Source: Parasedimentitalea marina
Lineage (GTDB): Bacteria; Pseudomonadota; Alphaproteobacteria; Rhodobacterales; Rhodobacteraceae
Direction of reading: 5' to 3'
DNA length: 64,000 nt
Assembly: GCF_004006175.1 (NCBI RefSeq)
Contig: NZ_CP033219.1
Coordinates: 1,922,001 to 1,986,000, forward strand
The notes below the pieces were generated by a model. It did no database searches and was not told the origin of the DNA. It saw only the letters and a program-made list of their open reading frames with translations. The translations under genes were made by a program, and so were the position numbers. Within the stretch, counting starts at the first letter, position 1. Each line of letters opens with the position of its first letter. Below, in pieces: positions 30,812-39,264 of this stretch.

Positions 30812-32071
30812 ATGACTCAAACTCAGAACGCCTTTAAAGATGATCGCAAACTGACCTATCTCAACAGCAATGGGGCTGATAAGCCGCTGATCAGCCCGGT
30901 CAGTGCGACTGTTGTGGACAGTGCGCGGAGCTATCGTTTGGGGCGTTTCAAAGAGATTCTAGTGCAGAATGATGTTGCGGGGATCATCCTGTATGATCCT
31001 ATCAACATCCGTTATGCATTCGACAGCTCGAACATGCAGGTCTGGACCAGCCATAACCCGGTTCGCTATGCCATGATCTTGGCAGACGGTCCGGCGATCC
31101 TGTGGGAGTTCAAGGGGTGCGAGCATTTGAACGACGGCTTGCCGGGCATCGATGAACTTCGCACTGCCGTGTCCTGGATGTTCATGAGCAAAGGCGACAA
31201 GGCGGCTGCTGGTGTTGAAGTCTGGGCCGACGAAATTGCGGATGTGTTACGTCAGTATGGCGGCGGCAACAAACGTTTTGCTGCAGATAAACTGGATGGC
31301 CCAGGACTTCACGCCCTCGAGAGCCGTGGGTTTACTTATGTTGAGGGCGCTGAACTTACCGAGCGGGCCCGGTCCATCAAATCGGCCGCAGAAATCGAAT
31401 TGATGCGCTGGACAATCCGGGTCTGCGAAGCCGGCATGGCGCGGATCTATGAGCATTCGGTTCCGGGCGTTACCGAGCGCGAACTTTGGGCGCATCTTCA
31501 CTTTGAAAACGCGCGCTCTGGCGGGGATTGGTTGGAAACCAAACTGCTGGCCTGTGGTCCAAACACCAACCCCTGGTACACCGAATGCTCGGATCGCGTC
31601 TGTCAGAAAGGCGAAATGATCTCGTTCGACACTGATATGATAGGCCCTTACGGCTATTGTGCCGACCTGTCGCGCAGCTGGACCTGTGGCTATACGCCAA
31701 TGAACGATACACAAAAACGCATCTACTCGACTGCGCTAGAGCAAATCGATCACAACCTGGCGATCCTAAGTCCGGGGATGAGTTTTGCCGAATATAACGA
31801 GAAAAGCTGGCGCATCCCGTCCAAGCATGTCGACTATCGCTATTCCCTGGCGGCGCATGGGGTTGGGATGGCGGATGAGTGGCCGGTTATTCCCTTGCAT
31901 GTAGATTTTGGCGACACGGCAACCGGCGGCGAGATCGAGCCGGGCATGGTGCTGTGTATCGAAAGTCTGGTTGCTGAACAGGGGTCCGAAAGTGTCAAGC
32001 TTGAGACACAGGTTCTGATCACGGACACAGGATATGAACGGTTGGACAGTTTTCCTTGGGAAGTTGTTTAA
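30812..32071 (+). CDS. M24-fold metalloprotein related to DMSP lyase DddP
   Basis: Creatinase/aminopeptidase-P-fold protein of 419 residues. All likely metal ligands are in place: D273 and D275 (SFDTDMIG), D285 (CADLSRSW), H349 (AAHGVGMADEWP), E384 (CIESLV) and E398 (KLETQ). Spacing is close to that of DddP, the M24-fold enzyme that cleaves dimethylsulfoniopropionate to DMS and acrylate. The N-terminal part also matches in style (YDPINIRYAFDSSNMQVW). Tyr344, five residues before the His, aligns with a conserved DddP tyrosine. True DddP function is not proven, and many roseobacters carry M24 paralogues of unknown substrate. It sits between the oxygenase and the lyase-like gene. Confidence 0.75.
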   Translation: MTQTQNAFKDDRKLTYLNSNGADKPLISPVSATVVDSARSYRLGRFKEILVQNDVAGIILYDPINIRYAFDSSNMQVWTSHNPVRYAMILADGPAILWEFKGCEHLNDGLPGIDELRTAVSWMFMSKGDKAAAGVEVWADEIADVLRQYGGGNKRFAADKLDGPGLHALESRGFTYVEGAELTERARSIKSAAEIELMRWTIRVCEAGMARIYEHSVPGVTERELWAHLHFENARSGGDWLETKLLACGPNTNPWYTECSDRVCQKGEMISFDTDMIGPYGYCADLSRSWTCGYTPMNDTQKRIYSTALEQIDHNLAILSPGMSFAEYNEKSWRIPSKHVDYRYSLAAHGVGMADEWPVIPLHVDFGDTATGGEIEPGMVLCIESLVAEQGSESVKLETQVLITDTGYERLDSFPWEVV

Positions 32072-32116
32072 TTCTGAAAACCTCTGTGCGTGACACACCT
32101 GACTTGAAGGCCAACT

Positions 32117-33616
32117 ATGTTTGATAATTCCGACGTTTCTTCCGGCGATCCAATTGTTTTGGATGGCGTGTCTCTGACCTGTGCGCAGCTAGTGACGGCT
32201 GCACATCAGAAGTCAAAAGTGGCAATCACCGAAGAGGGCAGGGATCGGATTATCCATGGTCGTAAGGTGGTGGAAAGTGTCGCGGCCAGCGGCGCCCCCG
32301 GATATGGCATCACCACCGGCGTTGGATCGCAAAAGGATTTTGCGGTCGCTGCTGAAAATGTGCAGGACTATAATCGCCGTCTGGCCCGCGCGCATTCAAC
32401 CCATATTGGCGGCGCTGTGCTGCCCAAAAGCCGTGTCCGCGCCGCTTTGATCATTCTGGTCAATGAATTTTCGCTTGGGCTGTCAGGCGTTTCAGAACCT
32501 CTCGTCCAATTGATCACAGATCAGATCAACGAGGCCGCAATGCCCGAGGTGTCATCTTACGGGACGGTGGGCGCGGCAGATCTGATACCAATGTCACAGA
32601 TAGCGAACTGGTTGCAAAACATGCCGCAAGCGCAAAAGTTTGGCATCCCCGGACCCAAAGAAACCCTGTCCCTGATCAACACCAATGCGATCACTCTGGC
32701 CACCGGAGCCGAAGTGTTGATGGAGGCACGTGATGTGCTGGATCTGGCAAACCTGTCGCTGGCCTTCTCGCTGGAAGCCTTCCGCGGCAATCTGGATTCG
32801 GTCTCGGAAAAGGTGAACCTCGCGCATCGTCGTGGCGGGCAGGCGAAGGTCAGTGCAGATATACGTGGGCTGCTGCACAACAGTAAGCTTTGGGACGATG
32901 GACAAGCTCGGCGCATTCAGGACCCGCTGAGTTTTCGCTGTGCCTCGCAGATCCAAGGGGCGCTGAGCGAACTGCTGGACCGTGCGGTCGAGGTCTGGGA
33001 TCAAGAGCTGAACTCTGTCACCGATAACCCGATTGTGGATGCTGCAGAACAATGTGTCCGATCGCATGGTAATATGGATTCTACCCGCATGACCCTGGCC
33101 ATAGACGGGCTGCGGCAGGCCTTTGCCAAAACGCTGGATATCTCTGGCGAGCGGTTGCACAAGCAACAATGGACCGAGTTCTCCGGGTTGCCCACGGGGT
33201 TTGCGGACGCAAATAGCCCTCTGGGCGGCGTACAGTTCCTGAACCTTGGCCATTTGGCGGCGTCGCTTATCACTTCAGCCAAGATCTGGGCTGCGCCCTC
33301 GTTGCTTTTGTCTGTCGGCCAACTGGCTGACGGAGTAGAGGACACAGCTGGGTTGGCGTTTCATTCGGTCGCTGACTTTGAGCGTATACTTGAGGCAGCA
33401 CGTCTGGTTCTGTCGATTGAAATTCTGGTCTCGGTTTGGGCGATCAACAAACGTGGACTGCCAACATCCGATTTGGGCGAAAGTCTTCGGGAATACACCG
33501 ATCAAATCACCTCGTTGCTGCCTATCGGCAAAGAGGGGCTGGACGTGTTTTCAATCGAGCCGATCGTCGACGTCATTCGCTCTATCAGTCAAAGCCGGGT
33601 TGCCAACTTAGTCTGA
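32117..33616 (+). CDS. Histidine/aromatic ammonia-lyase family protein lacking the MIO triad
   Basis: Protein of 499 residues with the ammonia-lyase fold. PGYGITTGVGSQKDF holds the lid-loop tyrosine (Y63), and SVTDNPIVD and other core segments are present. The Ala-Ser-Gly triad that cyclises to the MIO electrophile should read GASGDLAP, but here it is VGAADLIP (152-157): one residue shorter, with no serine. The frame is open on both sides, so a single-base error cannot explain it. Two other active-site segments also differ: QDPLSFRC instead of QDxYSxRC, and VEDTAG instead of an EDH-type motif. It is probably not a classical ammonia-lyase. It is last in the cluster after the DddP-like gene. 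Confidence 0.8.
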   Translation: MFDNSDVSSGDPIVLDGVSLTCAQLVTAAHQKSKVAITEEGRDRIIHGRKVVESVAASGAPGYGITTGVGSQKDFAVAAENVQDYNRRLARAHSTHIGGAVLPKSRVRAALIILVNEFSLGLSGVSEPLVQLITDQINEAAMPEVSSYGTVGAADLIPMSQIANWLQNMPQAQKFGIPGPKETLSLINTNAITLATGAEVLMEARDVLDLANLSLAFSLEAFRGNLDSVSEKVNLAHRRGGQAKVSADIRGLLHNSKLWDDGQARRIQDPLSFRCASQIQGALSELLDRAVEVWDQELNSVTDNPIVDAAEQCVRSHGNMDSTRMTLAIDGLRQAFAKTLDISGERLHKQQWTEFSGLPTGFADANSPLGGVQFLNLGHLAASLITSAKIWAAPSLLLSVGQLADGVEDTAGLAFHSVADFERILEAARLVLSIEILVSVWAINKRGLPTSDLGESLREYTDQITSLLPIGKEGLDVFSIEPIVDVIRSISQSRVANLV

Positions 33617-33638
33617 GGATCATTCCGGATAGGGTGTC

Positions 33639-34220
33639 TTAGCGGGTTAACACCAGTGATCCGCTGCGAATTTCGATGCTGGACCAACGTTGCAGGTAAC
33701 TCATGCCAAGCAGCGATTGGTCCAATTCGCCTTGGTTAACCCAGACCCGGACATTGGTGTCAGTGATTGGTCCCAGTGATATCGTGTCAAGCCAGACCGA
33801 GGCTGTGCGCACTTCACCGTTGGCTGTGTTGGCGCGGCCCAGATAGGCGAGGGTGTCTGGGTCAATCCCGGCCCGACGCGCGTCAGCTGCATTCAGCACA
33901 ACATCCGTAGCACCGGTATCGACCAGAAAGCTGACAGGCACCGAGTTGACATCCAAAGTCAGGTAATAATGACCGTCGTTAGAGCGAGGAACCTCAATCT
34001 GGCCAGCGTCGCCAATCACCGATTGTTGCGGCAGGACGGTGCTGCGGATATCACCCCATAGCCCATACCCAGCAATCACACCTAAAAAGATGAAGGCCCA
34101 AATCGCAAGTTGCTGCACGGTATTACCCAGACTCTGGCGGTTTTGCACAAAGACCCAGGATCCGACAACCAACAGCAGCAGCACAAGGTAAATTACCCGA
34201 CCATAGTCAACGTCTACCAT
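33639..34220 (-). CDS. Membrane-anchored retropepsin-like aspartic protease (TIGR02281 type)
   Basis: Protein of about 193 residues. Two N-terminal hydrophobic segments (VIYLVLLLLVVGSWVFV and LAIWAFIFLGVIAGYGLW) precede a single aspartic-protease domain. The catalytic motif is FLVDTGATDVVL, and the C-terminal flap partner region is LDQSLLGMSYLQRW. Like retroviral proteases it must dimerise. ATG 34220 is used; an in-frame TTG at 34223 adds one residue. Its substrates are unknown. It converges with the lyase-like gene. Confidence 0.85.
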   Translation of the reverse strand: MVDVDYGRVIYLVLLLLVVGSWVFVQNRQSLGNTVQQLAIWAFIFLGVIAGYGLWGDIRSTVLPQQSVIGDAGQIEVPRSNDGHYYLTLDVNSVPVSFLVDTGATDVVLNAADARRAGIDPDTLAYLGRANTANGEVRTASVWLDTISLGPITDTNVRVWVNQGELDQSLLGMSYLQRWSSIEIRSGSLVLTR

Positions 34221-34265
34221 CAAATACCCCCCTACAGTCTCATTTAGGTACTGCTGCGAAACTTG

Positions 34266-34886
34266 CTAGCCCGCAAAGCCAAAGTCCTTAAGCCCGTCAA
34301 GAATAAACTGGACGGACAGGGCGGCCAATAGCATCCCCAAAAGGCGGGTGATCACATTGATCCCGGTCTTGCCCAGCAGTCTTTCGAACAAGCCAGAGGC
34401 AAGGAACATCGTCGCCACAATGACCATAACTGCCAGCATTACCGTGATCACCATGGCAAAACCCTCGATGCCGGTGGTTTGCCCGGCCAACAGGATCACC
34501 GTCGCGATAGAGCCAGGGCCGGCAATCAGCGGAATGGCCATCGGAAAGATAGAAGGATCCTGGCTGTCGTCATCATCGCCCTGATCCTGACGCCGTTTGC
34601 TACGCCGTTCAAACAGCATATCCAGGGCAGTCAGGAACAGCAGGGCGCCACCGGCCACCCGGAAAGCGGCCATGGAAATGCCGATAAACCCAAGCACCGC
34701 CTCGCCGAAGGCCGCGAAAAGCGCCAGCAGGACGGCGGCTGTAAAACAAGCCCGCAATCCAACCGACCGGCGGGTGGCCGGGCTCATCCCTTGGGTCAGC
34801 GCCATAAATACCGGAGTCAGGCCAATCGGATCAACAATGACAAACAGCGTCACAAAAGAAGTGATCAGAAAGGCGGTATCAATCAC
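34266..34886 (-). CDS. MarC-family integral membrane protein
   Basis: Polytopic inner-membrane protein of 206 residues with about six hydrophobic segments. Family landmarks are FVIVDPIGLTPVFMAL, GISMAAFRVAGGALLFL, FPMAIPLIAGPGSIATVI and the C-terminal NVITRLLGMLLAALSVQFI. The start is GTG 34886, overlapping the ABC-F stop by four bases (GTGA), so the two are translationally coupled. MarC proteins were once linked to antibiotic resistance, but their function is unsettled. The loop after the third segment is charged (RRSKRRQDQGDDDD). Confidence 0.87.
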   Translation of the reverse strand: MIDTAFLITSFVTLFVIVDPIGLTPVFMALTQGMSPATRRSVGLRACFTAAVLLALFAAFGEAVLGFIGISMAAFRVAGGALLFLTALDMLFERRSKRRQDQGDDDDSQDPSIFPMAIPLIAGPGSIATVILLAGQTTGIEGFAMVITVMLAVMVIVATMFLASGLFERLLGKTGINVITRLLGMLLAALSVQFILDGLKDFGFAG

Positions 34887-36736
34887 AGCGATTCTGCTTT
34901 TTCCAATTTTTCCAAGGCCTTCATCCACATGACTTCGGCACGGCCCAATGCGACCATGACCTCGGCGTGCTTGCCTTGCCAGACTTTGGCCTGATCTTTG
35001 TTCTCGGGTTCGTACATCTCTGGATCACCCAGTTTGGTGTCCAGCTTTTCCTTCATCTGGGTCAGCTTTTCCACCCGCTGCTCGCTTTTTCGCGCCTCCG
35101 AGCGCAACGCCAGGATGGCATCGCGGGTCGGGCGTTTGGGTTTTGGCTTCTGCGCCGCTGGTTTGGGCGCAGGTTTGTCACGCGCCAGCAACAGATCGCG
35201 GTATGAGGCCAGATCGCCCTCATAGGGGTTCACTGTGCCATTTGACACCAGCCACAGTCGATCAGCCACCAGGCTAAGTAAGTGCATATCGTGGCTGACC
35301 AGGATCACCGCGCCGCTATAGGCCGTCAGCGCCTCGACCAGGGCCTCGCGGGATTCGATGTCCAGGTGGTTGGTCGGCTCATCGAGAATCAGCATATGAG
35401 GTGCATCGATGGTCGCCAGCAACAGCGACAACCGGGCCTTTTGCCCACCGGACAGGCGGCCCACTTCGGTGTCTGCCTGATCTGCCCCCAGACCAAACCC
35501 GGCCAGACGGGCGCGCAGTTTGGATTGACCTTCGCCGGGACGTTCCCGTTGCAGGTGCATCAATGGGGTCTCGTCGATGAACAGCTCATCGACCTGGTGC
35601 TGAGCAAAAAAGCCAATGCGCAGCTTGTTGGACTGGGTCATCTTACCCGACATCACGTCCAGGCGCGCCGACAGCATTTTGGCCAGCGTGGATTTACCCT
35701 GACCGTTTTTACCCAGCAGGGCGATCCGGTCGTCCTGATCGATGCGCAGGTCCATCTTGCTCAGAATTACTGTGTCGCCATAGCCAACTGATGCGCCTTC
35801 GGTGGCGATAATAGGCGGCGACATTTCTTCGGGCTCGGGGAAGGTGAACACCGTGCGCGCGGCATCTTCGGGCGCGCGGATGGTCTCCATTTTCTCCAGC
35901 ATCTTGACCCGGCTTTGCGCCTGTTTGGCCTTACTGGCCTTGGCTTTGAAGCGATCAACGAAGCCCTGCAGATGAGCGCGACGCAGATCCTGCTTCTTGG
36001 CAGCTGCGGCCTGCACGGCCCGGTTGGCAGCACGCTGGCGCGCAAATTGATCATAGTTACCAGAGTAATAGGTCAACCCGCGCTCTTCGACGTGCAGAAT
36101 GCCACCAACCGAACGGTTCAGCAATTCGCGGTCGTGGCTGATGATGATCACGGTATGTGGGTATTTCACCAAATAGGCTTCCAGCCACAACGCGCCTTCC
36201 AGGTCGAGGTAGTTGGTCGGCTCATCCAGCAGCAGCAGGTCGGGCTGAGAGAACAGCACAGCAGCCAGGGCCACACGCATCCGCCAACCACCCGAAAAGT
36301 CGGAACACGGACGTTGCTGGGCTTCGACGTCAAAGCCGAGACCTTTCAGAATTGAGGCGGCGCGGGCTTCGGCGGACCAGGCATCGATGTCGGCCAGTCG
36401 TGTTTGGACCTCGGCGATCCGGTGTGGATCTGTGGCGGTTTCGGCCTCGGCCATCAGCTCGGCGCGTTCAGTATCAGCAGCCAGAACCGTATTGATCAAT
36501 GAGACGTTTGACGAGGGGGCCTCTTGTGAGATGCCGCCGATACGGGCCTTGTTGGGCAGCGAAATGTCGCCCGATTCCAACACCAGTTCGCCGTAGATCA
36601 GACGGAACAGAGTGGTTTTCCCGGTACCATTGCGGCCAACCAGGCCAACCTTGTGCCCGTTTGGAATGGTGGCGCTGGCGCCTTCGAAAAGCGGACGGCC
36701 TTCGACGGCATAGGTGATATCTTTGATGCGTAACAT
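34883..36736 (-). CDS. ABC-F family ATPase (Uup/YheS-like)
   Basis: Soluble 617-residue protein with two ABC domains and no membrane part; the family acts on ribosomes. The first domain has Walker A GRNGTGKTT, signature FSGGWRMRVALA and Walker B LLLLDEPTNYLD. The interdomain linker is helical and basic (FKAKASKAKQAQSRVKM). The second domain has GKNGQGKST, LSGGQKARLSLL and LILDEPTNHLD. A C-terminal Lys/Pro linker and coiled coil (about 540-617) resemble the Uup/YheS type. It is followed by marC with a four-base overlap. Confidence 0.92.
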   Translation of the reverse strand: MLRIKDITYAVEGRPLFEGASATIPNGHKVGLVGRNGTGKTTLFRLIYGELVLESGDISLPNKARIGGISQEAPSSNVSLINTVLAADTERAELMAEAETATDPHRIAEVQTRLADIDAWSAEARAASILKGLGFDVEAQQRPCSDFSGGWRMRVALAAVLFSQPDLLLLDEPTNYLDLEGALWLEAYLVKYPHTVIIISHDRELLNRSVGGILHVEERGLTYYSGNYDQFARQRAANRAVQAAAAKKQDLRRAHLQGFVDRFKAKASKAKQAQSRVKMLEKMETIRAPEDAARTVFTFPEPEEMSPPIIATEGASVGYGDTVILSKMDLRIDQDDRIALLGKNGQGKSTLAKMLSARLDVMSGKMTQSNKLRIGFFAQHQVDELFIDETPLMHLQRERPGEGQSKLRARLAGFGLGADQADTEVGRLSGGQKARLSLLLATIDAPHMLILDEPTNHLDIESREALVEALTAYSGAVILVSHDMHLLSLVADRLWLVSNGTVNPYEGDLASYRDLLLARDKPAPKPAAQKPKPKRPTRDAILALRSEARKSEQRVEKLTQMKEKLDTKLGDPEMYEPENKDQAKVWQGKHAEVMVALGRAEVMWMKALEKLEKAESL

Positions 36737-36813
36737 GACGCGGGACGTAGCAGACAGTGACCGACTACGCCAGCCTCTGTTATTGGGTTCGTGACGTTCT
36801 GTTTGTCACTGGT

Positions 36814-36861
36814 TTTGCCGACGCGTTTGCCGACGTGTTTGGCCACGTGTTTACCCGTGCA
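36814..36861. repeat. Four degenerate 12-bp tandem units
   Basis: Units TTTGCCGACGCG, TTTGCCGACGTG, TTTGGCCACGTG and TTTACCCGTGCA lie head to tail in the spacer between the ABC-F start (minus) and ndk. The first two differ at one base and later ones diverge. The role is unknown; it overlaps the likely divergent promoter area. Confidence 0.6.
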
Positions 36862-36982
36862 TTTCCGGCCGTTGAACCTAGACTGAACCCTTTCCAAACC
36901 GCGCTTGCCGTGTTACCCGAGCGCCAAATCAGATCACTGGTGGAAGGGCGTTTTGCCCAGCCCCAATAACAGGAGAAGCCCG

Positions 36983-37405
36983 ATGGCTCTGGAACGCACT
37001 TTTTCGATCATCAAGCCCGATGCAACACGCCGTAACCTGACTGGCAAAATCAACGCCAAATTCGAAGACGCTGGCCTGCGCATTGTTGCGCAAAAGCGTA
37101 TTCACCTGACTATGGCTCAGGCTGGTGAATTCTACAAAGTTCACGCCGAGCGTCCGTTCTACGGTGAGCTGTGTGAATTCATGGCGTCGGCACCGATCGT
37201 TTGTCAGGTTCTGGAAGGCGAAGGCGCCATTGCCAAAAACCGTGAAGTCATGGGCGCTACCAACCCTGCAGACGCAGACGCCGGCACAATTCGTGCTGAG
37301 TTCGCTGAATCCGTTGGCGAAAACTCGGTTCACGGCTCCGACGCACCAGAAACAGCCGCTGAAGAAATCGCTTACTTCTTCTCCGGTCTTGAACTGGTTG
37401 GCTAA
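36983..37405 (+). CDS. ndk: Nucleoside diphosphate kinase
   Basis: Transfers the terminal phosphate of ATP to nucleoside diphosphates. It is 140 residues and intact. [17 protein letters not shown] is the standard start, with AGGAG upstream. The phosphorylated histidine is in [10 protein letters not shown], and the substrate-binding [11 protein letters not shown] and [14 protein letters not shown] are present. A terminator follows. Confidence 0.97.
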   Translation: MALERTFSIIKPDATRRNLTGKINAKFEDAGLRIVAQKRIHLTMAQAGEFYKVHAERPFYGELCEFMASAPIVCQVLEGEGAIAKNREVMGATNPADADAGTIRAEFAESVGENSVHGSDAPETAAEEIAYFFSGLELVG

Positions 37406-37434
37406 TCCGTAACGGGTTACGCAAAAAATGATTG

Positions 37435-37464
37435 GGCCGTCTGTTTCGCGCAGGCGGCCTTTTT
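37435..37464 (+). terminator. Rho-independent terminator of ndk
   Basis: GGCCGTCTG (37435-37443) pairs with CAGGCGGCC (37451-37459), nine base pairs with one G-T, followed by TTTTT. It starts 30 bases after the ndk stop. Confidence 0.85.
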
Positions 37465-37491
37465 CACGTGCCGCTTAATGTGCCACAACGA

Positions 37492-37824
37492 TTAGCGGCG
37501 TTTCTCAACGACCCCGATTTGGTTCAACAGTGTTTCCAACTCGGACAGGCCTTTGTCAAACGCCCGCTCTTTGATGGCGTCAAACCGGATGCGCAGGGCC
37601 TTTTTTTCTTCGCCTTTGCAATCATTCCACGGTCGACCCTGCAGGCCCATCACCAACACGTAATATCCAATGAAATGGGGTTTGGTGCCGTTTTTCAAAA
37701 GCAGGGCATAGGTCTCATCTGCGCCCAGTGCACGCAGATGTTCAGCTGACGGGATGCCAGCACGGGCACAGGCCTCTTCGTAAGCAGGACCAAGATTGCG
37801 GATCGATGATATTGGTGTGTTCAT
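37492..37824 (-). CDS. TfoX C-terminal-domain protein
   Basis: Protein of 110 residues matching the C-terminal domain of TfoX/Sxy: ISSIRNLGPAYEEACARAGI followed by AEHLRALGADETYALLL is the helix-hairpin-helix-like region. YYVLVMGLQGRPWNDC closes the domain. The TfoX N-terminal domain is absent, so a competence-regulator role cannot be assumed. It converges with ndk across the ndk terminator. Confidence 0.8.
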   Translation of the reverse strand: MNTPISSIRNLGPAYEEACARAGIPSAEHLRALGADETYALLLKNGTKPHFIGYYVLVMGLQGRPWNDCKGEEKKALRIRFDAIKERAFDKGLSELETLLNQIGVVEKRR

Positions 37825-37952
37825 GGTTCGTTTCTATCGGGGGCTTTACTGGATGTCATCCCTGCAAAAGAGGTTCATTGTAAATGGGGCGGGCAATTGA
37901 CAGTGCTGTCGGGCGGCATCACCTTGGGCTTAGAAAACCGAAGGGGAAAGTG

Positions 37953-39185
37953 ATGCCAGCGCATATTTCGCAGCAAGCAACTTTGAACATAGAGAATTTT
38001 GACTTGGCCAACCCACCACAGGGGTTTGTTGAAGACCCATTTTCCTTTTACGACGCCCTTCTGGCGACAGCCCCGGTTCTGCGGCAGCCGGATGGCTCGG
38101 TGATGCTGTGCCGACACAGTGACCTGAACCGGATCTACCGCGATACCACGTTATTTTCGTCCGATAAAAAAGCGGCTTTTGGACCCAAGTTTGGTGTTGG
38201 CTCGCCGCTGTTTGAACACCACACCACGTCACTGGTGTTTTCTGATCCGCCATTGCACACGCGGGTCCGCCGGATCATGACCTCTGCACTGGCACCGCGG
38301 GCTATTGCACGCATGGAGCCGGGGTTGGCGGCAACGGTTGATCACTTGCTTGATGACATGGCGCATAGCAATCAGGTCGATTTGATCGAAGATTTTGCCT
38401 CGTCTATCCCAATTCAAATCATTGGCAATCTGCTGGACGTCCCAATGGAGGAACGTCAGCCCTTGCGAGATTGGTCCTTGGCCATCCTTGGCGCGTTAGA
38501 ACCCTCGCTGAGTGCGGACCAATTGGCAGCGGGTCAAACGGCTGTCGCCGAGTTCAAAGACTATTTGACAGATCTTATAGCGCGGCGGCGGGCCCAACCG
38601 GGAGATCTGGAGACTGATGTCTTAACACGGTTGATTGAAGGCGAAGGCGCCGACGGAACGTTGAGTGAAATAGAGTTGATCCAGAACTGTATTTTCATCC
38701 TGAACGCCGGCCATGAGACCACAACCAACCTGATTGGCAGCGGGTTGGCCCTGTTACACGATCATCCGGAGCAAAAAGCCCGACTGCTGGATAATCCTGA
38801 CCTGATCAAACCAGCCATCGAAGAGATGCTGCGGTTTCGGTCCCCCAACCAACTGGGCAACCGGGAAACGACAGCAGAGGTTGAGATCGGTGGAGAAGTC
38901 ATCGCGAATGGGACCAATTTGCATCTGGTCATTGGCGCTGCCAATCGCGATCCAGATGTTTTCGAGTCTCCCGAGATCTTTGATATCTCACGGTCCCCGA
39001 ACCGTCACCTCGCGTTTGCCGGAGGTCCCCATATCTGTGTAGGTTTGACGCTGGCGCGAATGGAAGGCTGGATCGCAATTGGACAGTTTTTAAAGCGGTA
39101 TCCGGATTTTCAAATCCAGCCCGGCCGCATTCCCGGAGGGCGCATGAGGTTTCGGGGATATGCCAAACTGCCGGCTGTTTTGTAG
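37953..39185 (+). CDS. Cytochrome P450
   Basis: Soluble haem monooxygenase of 410 residues. The I-helix oxygen-activation motif is NAGHETTTN, the K-helix ExxR is in IEEMLRFRSP, and the haem-cysteine loop is FAGGPHICVGLTLARME. Residues before the I helix (LLDVPMEERQPLRDWSLAI) follow the usual bacterial class I layout, so a separate ferredoxin and reductase are expected; none is adjacent. ATG 37953 is chosen for the purine-rich AAGGGGAAAG upstream. The substrate is not inferable. Confidence 0.92.
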   Translation: MPAHISQQATLNIENFDLANPPQGFVEDPFSFYDALLATAPVLRQPDGSVMLCRHSDLNRIYRDTTLFSSDKKAAFGPKFGVGSPLFEHHTTSLVFSDPPLHTRVRRIMTSALAPRAIARMEPGLAATVDHLLDDMAHSNQVDLIEDFASSIPIQIIGNLLDVPMEERQPLRDWSLAILGALEPSLSADQLAAGQTAVAEFKDYLTDLIARRRAQPGDLETDVLTRLIEGEGADGTLSEIELIQNCIFILNAGHETTTNLIGSGLALLHDHPEQKARLLDNPDLIKPAIEEMLRFRSPNQLGNRETTAEVEIGGEVIANGTNLHLVIGAANRDPDVFESPEIFDISRSPNRHLAFAGGPHICVGLTLARMEGWIAIGQFLKRYPDFQIQPGRIPGGRMRFRGYAKLPAVL

Positions 39186-39229
39186 TGGAACATTTCTGGA
39201 ATGGATCGTTTTGCAGAAATTTCGGCTAA

Positions 39230-39254
39230 CCCATACCAGTCAATAGGGTATGGG
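39230..39254. terminator. Hairpin between convergent P450 and receiver genes
   Basis: Perfect 8-bp inverted repeat CCCATACC (39230-39237) / GGTATGGG (39247-39254) with a 9-base loop, between the two stop codons. T-tracts are weak on both strands; it may act bidirectionally. Confidence 0.5.
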
Positions 39255-39264
39255 CATTGGACGA

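Noticed and set aside
34266..34886. MarC as an antibiotic-resistance determinant
   Set aside because: The family name is historical and its link to resistance is not supported; no regulator of the mar type is near.
36757..36969. Plus-strand frame before ndk
   Set aside because: Its apparent AF/VF pattern comes from the 12-bp tandem repeat; there is no ribosome site or homology.
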